A stretch of DNA of 64,000 bases, taken from assembly GCF_030269925.1 (NCBI RefSeq), contig NC_085131.1, positions 6,123,501 through 6,187,500 of the forward strand. The letters are read 5' to 3'. The DNA comes from Bombyx mori (lineage: Eukaryota > Arthropoda > Insecta > Lepidoptera > Bombycidae). Shown here one piece after another: positions 12,401-25,000 of this stretch. Both the position numbers and the translations under genes were made by a program. The notes beneath the pieces were generated by a model. The model did not search any database and was not told the DNA's origin. It saw only the letters and a program-made list of their open reading frames with translations. Position 1 is the stretch's first letter; the number at the start of each line of letters is the position of its first letter.

Positions 12401-15400
12401 ACACAATTGTAAGTCAAAGAAAGATTGATCAACTTGTTTAGCAAAAAGCAACGATGTTGACAATATAAAATGGATTCGTATGGATTTGGTCAGATTTGTT
12501 ACCGACCTACTAGTTTCGCGTATCGACCACCGGATCCTATCCGATCCCGACGACTGACCTAATATAGTCCTCTAACGAAGACCTTCAAAGTGCAATCCTG
12601 CGAGTACTTGAGAGATGAAAAGGCGAGACAACCTCTTGGTCTACTAGAATGAAATAAACCTTTTCGGCTACAATAATTAAAAAACTAAATAAAAATTAGT
12701 ACTTACAATTAACATACCATACATAAACAATATGTTCATTAGGCATCCGATGAAGAGGCGCAAGCCATCAAGGAACGGATTGTTGCAGCTCGAAGAAAAA
12801 TTCATAAAACGACCGGCGAAGAAGTAACTGCGAGGTGGACTTTCGAAGAAGGAGTGAGTGTAATCTTTATATAACTTATATTGCATTTAAAATAATAATA
12901 AAATTAAAAAAAATGGTATGGACGTGTAAAGCAAGAGACTTCGTTGCATCGGATTACATAGAATTAACGTTTTAATATTGATGTCTATTTTCTATTATTC
13001 AACAGATAAAAGAAACAATTTAAATATCGAGCCTCAATGTTCAAACTTATCTCTATGCATTAGTAAAGTGATTTAATAGTGTTAGTTTGAGGATTAATTA
13101 AACATACTGATTATAGGAGTTGAATTTTAAACATAATTATTATATAGTATTCTTCATCAGACTGCAGACGCGCGTCCGTTGATGGGCACATATCTCTCTC
13201 TCTAGACTCGCCACAAAAGGTCATTACGAACCTACAGGCAGACAGGCTTCCATCGCATATATCACTTACTATACTGAGCAAGTTATTCATCTTTCATGTA
13301 TTAAATTTAGATCAAGCGGCCTTATTTCCACGTGAAGCCCCTGGAACGTTGCCAGCTAAAGAACTGGAAGGCGTACCTCGAATGGGAGAAGCACCACGGT
13401 TCGTTCAAGCGAGCCCTCGTGCTCCACGAGAGATGCCTCATTGCATGTGCCTTATATGAAGAATTCTGGATGAAGGTATCGAGCTCTTTATTACTACGCT
13501 ATGTTTATGTTTTGAGTTTTGATAAATACTCCCAATACACTATTAATTATGTTTACGAAGTTAATACTCTAGGGGACCTGTGCCCGGTTTTCCCCTCTTA
13601 CTAACTAAAGTAAGTAGTTGCTTTAGTTAGTAAGATGAGAAAACCGGGTAGTACAGTACAGTAGTAGTATCACATTATAAGATTACTACCCCATGTAGTG
13701 GCAGCGAGAGCGATCTCTTGGCAAATGGCGCCGCCGAGACTTTTTGGAGGGAAAGCGAGGAGTGAAGTTGTGTGATTTTTTTATTTTGTCTATTTAGTGT
13801 TTCCTCAGGTTTAAATGTGTCATAACGGTGGTTTATAAACTGTTTAATATCTGTGAAAGGGCACAAATTATGTGAGAAAATGAAACAAAGCCGCCGGACG
13901 TAACTTCTCAGGATCCTCCAAAAAATCCACTGAAAAAATCTCAGTAAATGACCATCATTTTGCTGACATTATACTTCATCCCATATCATCTCATTTCATC
14001 CCAGTTGATTAATGTCTCAAATTAATCATCTTCATTTCATTTCACTCCATATTATCATTTGTCATAAAAATTAAAATATAAATTCAAATAAGACATGACC
14101 GAAAGGTTTTAGTTAAAAAAATCCTTAAAAAAATGGCGCCGCCGACTAGTAGAGCAAGTACTTTTTTTTCTGTGTTGCTACGATAGCAATGCCTCCACCC
14201 ATCTTGAGACATGAGTTTTGGAGTCATAATTCTTACAATAAAATTCACAAGACACCATAAACATAATTTTTGTGATTTTGATTTTTATTACACTATGCTG
14301 TTCATTCATTGTGGAAGTCATTCTGAGCGTTTGTTAAGTACCTATTTCATTGGAAAAATTAGTACCTGTATGCACTATTCGATTATCGGTACAGTCACAT
14401 CGTTCAATACGAATCGTACCGGGCGTCTTAACCTCTAGGCCGACGATGACTTATTTAAGTTAACAAACAATAAAAGTAACAAAACGCAAACGACATTATT
14501 AGATTTTGTTTACATTCACTAAATATTTTTAAATATGATTTCTGTAGCTTATAAAGTTTCTGGAAGAACGTGCTGAACAAGATCCTGAAGTGATAGCAAT
14601 AGAACGGGAAGTACTAGAGCGAGCCTGCACAGTGCATCACCTCGACAAGCCAGAGCTCCACCTACACTGGGCACACTTCGAAGAGGTGCAGGGCAATACA
14701 CTGAAAGCTGCCGAGATACTTGATCGTATAGAGAAAACCTGTCCCAATCTCGTACAAATACAGTACAGGTATGTTTATCTTTTACAATAGATAGGTTATT
14801 TGATTGCTCTTTTATAATTTCAAAATAAATAACTGTCTAGTAATACTTTATAATTACGAAAATATATTAATGTTACAATTTAGTACAATATGATTTATAA
14901 TGATGATGCCATATAATTATGCAATTTTTTCCTTCATATGACATCTGAAAGCCACATGATCCCCAGAGATTAAAAAATGCATTTTTTTTTTTTATTGCTG
15001 ATATGGGTGGACAAGCTAACAGCCCACCTGGTGTTAAGTGGTTACTGGAGCCCATAGACATCCATAACGTAGATGCGCCACCCATCTTGAGATATAAGTT
15101 CTAAGGTCTCAAGTATAGTTACAACGGCTGCCCCACCCTTCAAACCGAAACGCATTACTGCTTCACGGCAGAAATAGGTAGGGTGGTGGTACCCACCCGC
15201 GCGGACTCACAAGAGGTCCTGCCACCAGTAATATGACATCTGAAAGCCATATTATTATAATACCCAGAGATTTAAAAAAAATGCAATTTTTATTATTATT
15301 AAAATAAAATTATAGTCTACAATATAATTAAAATTTTGCTTTACTGTCAAAGTACATAGTTGTATCTTATAAGTACACTTTTAATCATGAACACTCATCT

Positions 15401-17014
15401 TGACTATAGATCCATTCACTGTGAATCGTTTGAGCCATACTAATTACTTCTAATGATTAAACATCATAATTCTCGATTATTACAAGGACATAATAATTGG
15501 ATAACAATATAAGTAAAGTAATTTATACGAACAGGCGAGTGAACCTCGAGCGACGACGCGGCGACTACGAGAAGTGCTCTCAGCTATACGAAACGTACAT
15601 CAGCACTTCGAAGAACAAGTCGCTGGCGTCTGCGCTCGCCATCAAGTACGCGCGGTTCCTGCAGCACGTGCGCCGCCAGCCCGCCGCCGCCCGCGCCGCG
15701 CTCGACGACGCCGTCGCCAAGGACCCGCTCAACCCGCGCCTGCACCTGCAGAGACTTGACCTCGCCATCAACACTCCCGGCGTCACCTACGAAGAGTTGG
15801 ATGGTGACTTACACAATACTAACGCACGCAATTTTATGTACCCTTTAAAGTATTAAATGATATAAAATTCAAAATTTTCAATATAAGCATATAGCATAAT
15901 ATAATATATAATAATAATATAATAGGCATATAGCATAGCTTTATTTTCAGTTCAGTCACAAACCGTTATTAACTGTTTCTTCAAAAAGGATGTATGTATT
16001 TAAAATTTACTTCAATACCCTTGTAAACTATTCAAGGAATATTATCAGTAAATTGAACAAATCTCGAGCTACATCAGCTTGGGATGAGTTTTATGTACTA
16101 TACATAATATGATTGTTGATGTTGTATGACACGCAGAGCTGGCACAGTCGTACTCGAGACAGGAGGGCGCGGACACGGAGGTGAGCGCGCACATGGCGTG
16201 GCGCCGCCGCGAGCTCGCGGAGGAGCTGGGCAGCGCCGCGCACGCCCGCGCCGCACACGCGCACGCGCGCGCTCTCGCCAAACATCTCCGCAAGCGCGCC
16301 CGCAAAGACAAGCACGACCCGCCGCCGCCGCCAGCGTACGTATCTCCACTTAACCAATAATACTAAATCAATGGACACAAGCTAATGGCACCACTCACCG
16401 ACAAGGCGTCCCCTCCCAATTTCTACCATGAAGAGTAATTCGTTTCAGTTGATAGTCTTTGTACTGTAAAAACTGAAAACTTAGAACTCATGTCTCACGA
16501 TGAGCGTTGGCATTTTCGTTGTCTATAGGCTCCGGTGATCACTTAACACTGAGTGGGCAGTGGGCTCGTTCAACCATCTAAGCAATGAAAAAAGCATGTC
16601 AGAAAGTTATGAGCCGATTTGAATTTAAGTAAAAAGTAATTATTTTATTGTAATAAATCCAACTATACACATGACGGTTGTAAATTGTTCTCGATTAAAC
16701 ACTTCTTATGTATTCATTAACTAAATATTCAATACACGTTTTATCACATTTCTCACTGAGGGATAAGGTGTTCTTAGTAGAATTTATAATTTAATTTTTG
16801 TAACAGAGTAACTGATTCTAAGAAAAAAGAGAGTACGGCAACCGCCAATTCTGTTCCGACGACGAATGCGAATTACTACGCGCCGACGACAAACACGCAG
16901 TCCTACGACCAGTCGTACACGCAGTCCTACCAGCCGACCTGGGGCTACCAGCAGCCCCCCGGGCCCTACCAACACCACCCCCACGCCTGGCCGCAGTATC
17001 CCAACTACTATTAG
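6424..17014 (+). CDS. Prp39: Pre-mRNA-processing factor 39 (U1 snRNP-associated HAT-repeat protein)
   Basis: Fifteen exons: 6424-6453, 6540-7130, 7767-7907, 8617-8754, 8964-9125, 9717-9842, 10595-10721, 10966-11113, 11816-11960, 12743-12853, 13311-13475, 14548-14768, 15535-15803, 16137-16335, 16807-17014; 2781 nt, 926 aa. Residues 1-300 are acidic and disordered, with three VS(E/D)DELP motifs. Residues about 320-790 are tandem HAT repeats with family blocks [88 protein letters not shown] and ALYEEFWMK. The C-terminus is Tyr/Gln/Pro-rich, like vertebrate PRPF39. Function known from the family: U1 snRNP 5' splice-site recognition and alternative splicing in the nucleus. The start has an A-rich context (gaaacATGG). 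The exon 9 donor (cat|gtcgta) is the least certain junction; ccc|gtcgac is also in frame. AATAAA signals lie at 17341 and 17415. Confidence 0.95.
7427..7685. mobile_element. MITE with ~35-bp terminal inverted repeats (Prp39 intron 2)
   Basis: The left end ttgacgcttgaaaggcaaac is repeated in reverse complement at the right end (gtttgcctttcaagc, about 7664-7678). Both continue through a shared gtgactaagcgaca. The interior is non-coding and about 190 bp long. No clear target duplication could be fixed. Confidence 0.75.
8150..8560. other. Prp39 intron 3 segment, probable unclassified repeat
   Basis: This stretch is richer in GC than its surroundings and reads like decayed transposon sequence (for example ccctctggtggtagattaagc). 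No second copy was spotted in the window and no conserved ORF is present. Call is tentative. Confidence 0.25.
11390..11655 (-). mobile_element. tRNA-derived SINE, not Bm1 (Prp39 intron 8)
   Basis: Read on the minus strand, the head is tRNA-like: an A-box-like region (tggtgtggtggtgagtgaca) followed by a perfect B-box-like ggttcgaatcccgc (plus 11588-11601). An AT-rich body follows, ending in ataataataaataaata (plus 11380-11400). It cannot be a functional tRNA: the stems are not closed and the body runs on. Confidence 0.65.
12075..12345 (+). mobile_element. Bm1 SINE, 5'-truncated, internally duplicated
   Basis: Starts at ggtaggtaccaccgccctgc and ends near aacaatataaaataataaaa in Prp39 intron 9. 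A segment from taatgcgtttc (12115) through tatacttgaga is repeated at 12170, giving a 55-bp tandem duplication inside the SINE. Confidence 0.85.
13738..14130 (+). mobile_element. Unclassified retroposon family, copy 3 (Prp39 intron 11)
   Basis: Starts gactttttggagggaaagcg and ends atccttaaaaaaa. It is flanked by a perfect 15-bp direct repeat, aaatggcgccgccga, at 13723-13737 and 14131-14145. This is the clearest target-site duplication for the family. Confidence 0.85.
14978..15230 (-). mobile_element. Bm1 SINE, 5'-truncated, long target duplication
   Basis: Minus-strand Bm1 body in Prp39 intron 12, from the T-run at 14978 to cctgccaccagta. The host sequence atatgacatctgaaagcc at 14936 is repeated at 15231. 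The similarity continues for about 50 nt, through cccagagatt and the A-run. Confidence 0.88.
16385..16590 (+). mobile_element. Old Bm1 SINE remnant (Prp39 intron 14)
   Basis: Recognisable but strongly diverged Bm1 body (tttctaccatgaagagtaat...gtctataggctccggtgatcacttaacac...catctaagcaatgaaa). Confidence 0.65.
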
Positions 17015-19022
17015 TAATTTGAAGAACATTCGTGATGGACGTACGAATCAGTACATACTTTTGATTTCAGTCACCTTTTTCTCCATGTATTAGGTTAGGT
17101 TAAGATTACGTTTACAATTAACTTTAGAATGTAGCTACAGGCTTTAGATAAGAATTATAGCTACTATATTAGTAATTAAAATAATTTGTTTGGATAAACG
17201 TATGTTCGTGAAACATAATGTAGTTGAGGTCGGATTTTTTTATAAATTAAAAACATGGATATTTGTGACTGAATTCAAAGGTCCAAAGGGATAATGAGCT
17301 CATCAGGCCGACAAAAAACTGTATCTTGACATAAAAGTAAAATAAATGTATTTTGTAAGTTTTCTAGAAATTAAATGATTGACAGTGGGTATTAATTTAT
17401 TTTTCTATACTTTAAATAAAATATAGCTTTTGTTTACTAAATTATGTTTTTACTGGCAACACATACAATCAATTTGAATAAAATTTTAAATGATTTCAAA
17501 ATAGTTTGCTGAACTCATACTCGCTGTATCTACGCTAAACTCTCGTATCATAAAGAGCCGCTCCCGAACAAAATCAACGTCATAGACTAATGGATAAATA
17601 AATTGATGATTAATTATAAACTGATCAACGAGGTACAAATTCAACTCAGTCTCCTAAAGTTCGCTTTCTCGTTTTGTTTTAATTTATATCTTCTCTTCTG
17701 TATCTTTCAACAACAGTCGTAAAATGTAAAGCATGTGTTTACGAGGCAGAATCAAAAGATTCATGTTTGGGGGAGTTATTTGTACGTTGCGTAATTGGGT
17801 GAACGGGCTCACGGCGTACTTCGTGTGAAGTGGTAGATAACGTCAATGCTATCACTACCTTGAGACACAAGGCTAGTCTCAATTGTACCATTTAATGGCT
17901 GCCTGAACTGTACAACTCATCAAATGATAAAGCACAAATGACTGCTTCGTGGCATTAGTATTAAGCAGGATGACGGTACTTTGAAGTCTTCATGGCCTGA
18001 AGGACGAGAAAAGAGCTCGTATCGGGCAAAGCGACTATGCCAGTACTCAAAGCGCGCATGCAGGTACCAATTTTTCTAATGAAATACGAATTTTCGACAT
18101 GCTAATGAATGACATCAACGATAGAGGAATAATATCGTATAATTAAAATCGAAGTCGCGAAAATTGGTTTGCATAATAAAGGGCGGCAAGGCTTTTGTGA
18201 GCTCGCAAGGATAGATAGAACCATCTGACCTATTTCTGCGGCGAAGTACAATGCGTTCGAGTGTGATCGGTAGGGCAATTGCTATATTTATAATATAAAG
18301 ACTTAGACCTTGTCTCAAGCTCGGTATTGAGGTTCTGATGTGGGCTCCATTAACCGTTTAACACCGGATGGGCCTTGAACTATTTTACCCGTATATGCAA
18401 TAAAAAAAATAAAAAGAATTCCTACCCATAATACCCTCTACCATGTGTGTATTACAAACAGTTAAAATTGCAAAAAAGATGTGATGCGCAGTGTTTCCTA
18501 ACATATTAATTCAACATTTCTGATAAGACTTCCTATACAGTACAAAATAATAAAGACAATTTACTAGTTTAAAACTTTATTGAAACTTATTCTAAACAAT
18601 TACATAATTTACGAAATAAAAACAGTCCGTCAGTCCGTCCAATACCGTCATGTTTGAACGTCATGTTTTAAATACCATTTGGTACATTAAAATCTTCACA
18701 TTCGTTTTAAAACTAATGCATTCTTACCACCAATGGAATAAGAAATGGAGAGATAATTAGTTCAGAGATTTCTTAAAATTTATAATAGACAACATTTATA
18801 AAGAACTTTACATTTACAATTTTGAGTAATATTAAAATTATTTATTAAAAAGGGACGAATTACTCATTTATTTGGTATTCCAGAAATATTTTTTGAAATT
18901 TTGTTACGAAATTAACAGAGTTAAATCTCTTAAAATTTTAAATGTTATATTTATCTTAAAACGAATACACGTGTTATAGCTTTAACAACTCTTCATTTTT
19001 GATCATTGATATTCATCTTGAA
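17015..19022. other. Convergent intergenic region Prp39/htk with Bm1 remnants
   Basis: It holds the Prp39 3' UTR (polyadenylation signals 17341, 17415), a decayed minus-strand Bm1 near 17800-17960, a decayed plus-strand Bm1 at about 18055-18405 (caggtaccaatttttctaatg...gtctcaagct...), and the likely htk 3' UTR. A minus-strand AATAAA (plus tttatt at 18576-18581) could end htk near 18560. No ORF worth calling is present. Confidence 0.6.
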
Positions 19023-22000
19023 TCACGAACACGCGGCTTTAGCAGCTTTTACGGCTGAAATTATAATTAAAAAAATTATTGCACTAACCGTTATGTTAAC
19101 TATGTATTAATGATAATATATATACATTGTTTAGCACTCAGAAACAGTGTTTCAACATGTTTTTAGATAATATGCTAAACATTTTTAATACGCCTTTATT
19201 AGCTTCATAAGTATGTTAGTATTTAAGGGAAATTTTGAACATGATTTTGTCCCCCTTCAAAACGTCAGATTAACTCGAAATTTCGCATACTTATCAAGGA
19301 CCGTTGACGATTCAATATTTAAACAATTAGACCTATTATTTTTAATTTCAATCATTATTAGAACGTCACTTGTATTATAACAAAGTAATGCAAGTTGAAC
19401 GTTGATTAAGTTACCTTCTCTCTCCTTCCGACGTAGTTTCTTGCGACGTCGATCGATTGCGGCTAGTTCCGCCTTCACCGAATGATAGGTTTTACGCAAA
19501 TCTGTTAGTCGTGTTGTAAGAACGTTTATACGCGTCTGAGAATCCCATGATGGATCTGCGAGCAAAATATTAAAATACGAATGACGCTTACAGCATTTGG
19601 AAAACTTTTGAAATGCTGCTGAAAAACTATACCAGATTTTTTTAAACGGACACATTGTACCTACATGTTTTAAATAATATTATATATCGTTACATATGAT
19701 TTATTATAAACACGTGGGAACTATTAGATCAAATTTGTGGTTAAAACTAACTTATTGCCGAAATAAAACAATCAAATTGAAATAAGACATACAAAAACAT
19801 GTAGTTGACGGATAGTCATATATGCTGTACTGGCAACTGTGAGAAACCACTGTTACATATCGCTTTTTTTATTGCTGGGATGGGTGGACGAGCTCACAGC
19901 CCACCTGGTGTTAAGCGGTTACTGGAGCCCATAGACATCTACGACGTTAATGCGCCACCCTTGAGATATAAGTTCTAAGGCCTCAAGTATAGTTACAACG
20001 GCTGCCCCGCCCTTCAAACCGAAAGGCATTACTGCTCCACGGCAGAAATAGGCAGGATGGTGGTACCGGTACCCGCGCGGACTCACAAGAGTCCTACCAC
20101 CAGTATTTACGCAAATTATAATTTTGCGGGTTTGATTTTTATTACACATTGTTGTTATTCCTTCACCGTGGAAGTCAATCGTGAACATTTGTTTAGTACG
20201 TATTTAATTAGAAATCAAGTCAGTACTGCACATATATTGGAGGTGGAACATTGTCTTTGACGATTAGTACTGTCTGTATTGCGGTGGGTGCACTCTGTAT
20301 GACAGATAGTACTGCCTATGTGACCGCCTATATTGCCATTCACAGTCTACAGAATTGTCCTTGATTTAGTTATCATTCACGAAAGTCATTTAATTTAATT
20401 GGTTCAGTCTCCATTTTTATAGTCTATTTAAATAACTGGGTTACGATCGGTGATTTAATAGCAATAAATTCTTGTTTAGTATAATTCGGTTTCATACCTG
20501 ATGTCTGAGTATTAACCCGACATAGACATATTGCGAAGGAAATTCCTCCTGTGTTTTTGACTCTTATTAAATAAAGGTTAATAGGTCGACAAGCTAAAAC
20601 GGAGTCACGATCCTCAGCAATGAGGGAGCGATGGAGAAGAAGAAGAAATAAAGGTTAGAGCTTATTATAGCTTAGCACGTACCAAGTTCGACATAGAAGT
20701 TGTACTTGTGCGGCGGGTGGTGCGCGCCGAGCTCGTCGGTGTCGCGGCGCCGCCTGCGCCCCCGCCCCGCCCCCGCGCCCGCCCCGGAGCTCTCTGACGC
20801 CTTGCGGGACCGCCCGCATGCTGACGACTCTGTATTTACATACCCATGTTTATAATCAACGAGAGCCACATAATGGTCGAAATTATAATGTTTTTTTTTG
20901 TTTTTGCTACCTAATCGTTAGTGGCCTAAAGGTACGCGTCCATTGTCCGCGCCACCCGCATTGAATACCGGCATTTATGAGCAAAAAATACAAAGCAAAA
21001 TAAAAGCCATTGCGCGCGGTGCGTCCGGCGCGGGTCAATGGACGCGTACCTTATGGATCAATTTATACTAGCGCAGAGTCGAAGCGTCTATCGAAAACTG
21101 AAAATAACAAATTCAACCTTAACTCCGCAACGTAACGCACATATTACTTCTGAGATTTTTAAGAAAAGCGCGCATTCTTCGGAATTCGTGCGTCTGCGCG
21201 TGAACAACGGTGATTGGTACGCCTGCATTTTGGCGTATCCATGCGCCGCTCTAGCGAACATACGCGTCATCAAAAGTAGTAAATTCACCATAAGCCACAA
21301 ATACGTCTTTTCTTCCTTAAGCCGTGAACACTATAATTCCGCTTTCTTTTTCTTCCAATATCCTTTCACCCCTCAATATAATATATCAACTGCAGATCTT
21401 ATGTAATGGAAACGTGGCAGTATTCGTTATAATATGTCGCATTTAAGGATTTTTAGCGGAAATGCGAAGTGATCTGTGAAATTATTTATATTGGCAGATT
21501 ACTGTTTCTATTTGTTCAGAAGTGTAATAATGAAGGCTTATTATCTGTTTAGCATCAAGAAAATTAACATCGTACTAGCGTGAGGAAATAGAACAAGAAA
21601 AAAAAACATTCAAGTTCTAATAAACACCTAAATCTTACTGACTTTGTAAATTAACAGGTAGATTGGATTATCGATGACCTTAAAAGTATTATTTTTAAGG
21701 GATTTTATGACCTGGTAACTAAGACCTTTAGGTCATGTCTTATTTTAATTTATGTTCTTATTTTTATGAAAAATGATAATATGGAGTGAAATGAAGATGA
21801 TTAATTTGAGACATTAATCAACTGGGATGAAATATAATTTCAATAAAAAGGTGGTCATTTATTGAGATTTTTTCAGTGGAGTTTTTGGAAGATCCCAAAA
21901 AGTTACGTCCAGCGGCTTTGTTTCATTTTCCCACACTTGTGTACTTTCACAGATATTAAACAGTTAATTAACCACAATTATTACACATTTAAACCTGAAG

Positions 22001-25000
22001 AAACACTAAATAGACAAATTAAAACAAATTACACAACTTCACTTCTCGCGTTCCCGCCAAAAAGTCCCTTAAAAGTATAATTAAAGAATGTTAATGTTAT
22101 GGTTATAAAGCGAATTTGTAAAATTGACCGACTTGACAATTTGTTGTTTTAAAACGTAAATTTTAACGTAAAAAAATATAAAAATAGAACAGTTTAAATA
22201 CCACATGGTGTGGTACCGTACCGTGTGGTTTTTCAATATCCAGTGACGCATCAATCGGTCGTACTTCATCATCGTCGTCTTTGCGTTCCGACGGACTGTC
22301 GCGTTCAGACATACGACGGTCCCTGCAAATAGCAATAAATTAATTAAGTCTATATTAGTTAATTTTCTAAAACGATTTTTATCCGAGAATCGAGAAGACG
22401 TCGTGGCTTAAAGGATAAGACGTCCTGTGCATTCGTATGTAGCGATGCAACCGGTGACCGAATCCCGCAGACGGGTACCAATTTTTGTAATGAAATACTT
22501 ACTTAACAAATGTTCATGATTGACTTCCACGGTGAAGGAATAACATTGTGTAATAAAAATCAAAACCCGCAAAATTGTCATTTGCGTAATTATTGGTGGT
22601 AGGACCTCTTGTGAGTCTGCACGGGTAGGTACCACCACTCCGCCTATTTCTGTCGTGAAGCAGTAATGCGTTTCGCCTTGAAGGGTGCGGCAGCCGTTGT
22701 AACTATACTGAGACCTTAGAACTAATATCTCAAGGTGGGTGGCGGCATTTACGTTGTAGATGTCTATGGACTCCTTTAACCACATAACACCAGGTGGGCT
22801 GTGAGCTCGTACACCCAACTAAGCAATAAGAGAAAAGATGTTTTTCAAGAGGTAAATTTCGCAAAAGCTACACACACGAGTAAGCAGGTAGGTAGGTAGG
22901 TAGGTGTACCTGTGTGGCGACATGTCGAGGCTGCTGTCGGGCGTGGTGGGCGGCGTGTTGTCGATGAGCGCGTGTCGGCGTCCCCAGCCCGGCGCCTCGC
23001 CCGCAGCCGGACCCCCCGCCCCCGCCGCGCCGCCCCCTCCCGCTGCCACCATCGGACGGGACGGACCTTCGCCGCGACGATCCTCTAAATAATTACATCG
23101 TCATCATTGGGCTTTTCTTCGTCAGGTTTGAGCCCCGTGACCTCACCTACTAGTTAAGGTTACGCTGAAATAGCCTCTCAAGGCTCAGCTTAGGTTTTAA
23201 AAAAAGGGCTTTTTTTGCGGGAACGCGAGGAGTGAAGTTGTGTGATTTGTTTTACTTTTTCTATATAGTGTTTCTTTAAGTTTAAACGTGTAAAAACGGT
23301 GGTTTATTAAATGTTTAATATCTGTGAAAGTGCACAAATGTGGAAAAATGACATAAAGCCGCTGGACGTAGCTTCTCGGGATCCTTCAAAAAGTCTATCG
23401 AAAAGTCTCAGTAAATAACCACCATTTTACTGAGATTATATTTCATCCCATATCATCTCATCTCATTTCATTTCATTTCATCGCAGTTGATTAATGTCTC
23501 AAATTATCTTCATTCTTCACTTCATGTCATGTCTTCATTTAATTTTATTTCACTCCGTATTATCATATTTCATAAAAAATAAGAATATAAATTAAAATAA
23601 GACTTGACCTAAAGGTCTTAGTTATAGGTCATAAAATTCCTTAAAAAAACCAAATCATCATCATTCTTCTGCCCCCAGTCACATGGGGTCGGCGCAACAT
23701 GTTTTCTCCTTCCATACTCCTCTATGATATATGATAGAGGAGAATGAATATTTGAGGACAAAAAATTTTGATTAAACATATTGGTAACTAGCTGACCCGG
23801 CAGACTTCGTGGTGCCTCAATCGATAAATAAAGGACCGACCGGGGACACATCAAAGGAAAAAAAAAAGATATTTTTATTTAATTCCGAGCATTTTCATAT
23901 TTATCTACCTTTTAAACCTTCTCTGGACTTCCACAAAGAATTCAAGACCAAAATTAGCCAAATCGGTTCATCCGTTCTAGAGTTTTAGCGAGACTAACGA
24001 ACAGCAATTCATTTTTATATATAGAGATTGAAGATAAATATGGTAATAATGGTAGGCAGCGGTTTGGCTCTGCCCCTGGCATTGTTGAAGTCCATCAGGT
24101 GGGCCGTCTGCTCGTCTGCCTACAAGGGCAATAAAAAAAAACATCTAAGCAATAAATAAATAAAAACATAAATTTACCGACCTTTAGAAAGCGAGTGATG
24201 GTGTTGTGGCGCCGAAGCGAAGGGCATGTGCAGGCGGTGGCGGGGCGGCTGCGGCTCGGCGTCGGGCGCGGGGGAGCCGGGGATGGTCTCCTCGCACAGC
24301 AGCAGCGAAATGTTGCTGTCCTCCTCCCCCCCGCCGACAACCCCCGCTGCCCTGCCGCTGCCGCTGCCAGCCACCACTACGCTTGCACCTGGGTGTTGCC
24401 ATTCATATTATACATGCGAGGGTGCTCTGAGAAAGAGACGGTGAGCAATTGAACTCCGCCTCTAGTTATAGTAAAGTGTAACGATTAAGCACGCTATGTT
24501 GATAACCATTGAAAATGTTCTTTAATTATTAACAACAGAAGAAAACATACTGTGTAATACAATCTATACCCCCTAGCGAGTGACTGGGTAGTTAGCGCCT
24601 CTATCTGCTGCACCGAGTGTCGTGGGTTCGATGCTCACATCGGGCAAAAATTCGTGTGATAAATACACTTTTTTATTCTTTGTTTGGGTGTTTATTATAT
24701 GTATATATATATTGTTGCTTCGAAATGGAATAGGAATGAGTATATCAGAGGAAGTGTGAAAGTAGCCCCGGTAATTAACAAATTAAAGAGCGGACGGCTA
24801 GCGTGGTATAGACATGTGATGCGTAGAGAGAAGATGCATGTGACTAGGAGATGTATGGGAATGGTAGTGCAAGGTAAAGGGGGAAGAGGTCGACCGAAGA
24901 AGACATGGATGGGGTGCGTGAATGACGATATGAGAGAGATAGAGAGGAGTGAGTGTTGAGATGATGGCTGATAGAAGAGAATGAAAGAGAAAAATTTGCT

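Noticed and set aside
15580..16378. Several Arg/Ala-rich ORFs in both strands
   Set aside because: GC-rich shadows of Prp39 exons 13 and 14.
22394..22480. Possible tRNA gene at the Bm1 head
   Set aside because: It is the tRNA-derived head of a complete Bm1; no cloverleaf can be folded by eye.
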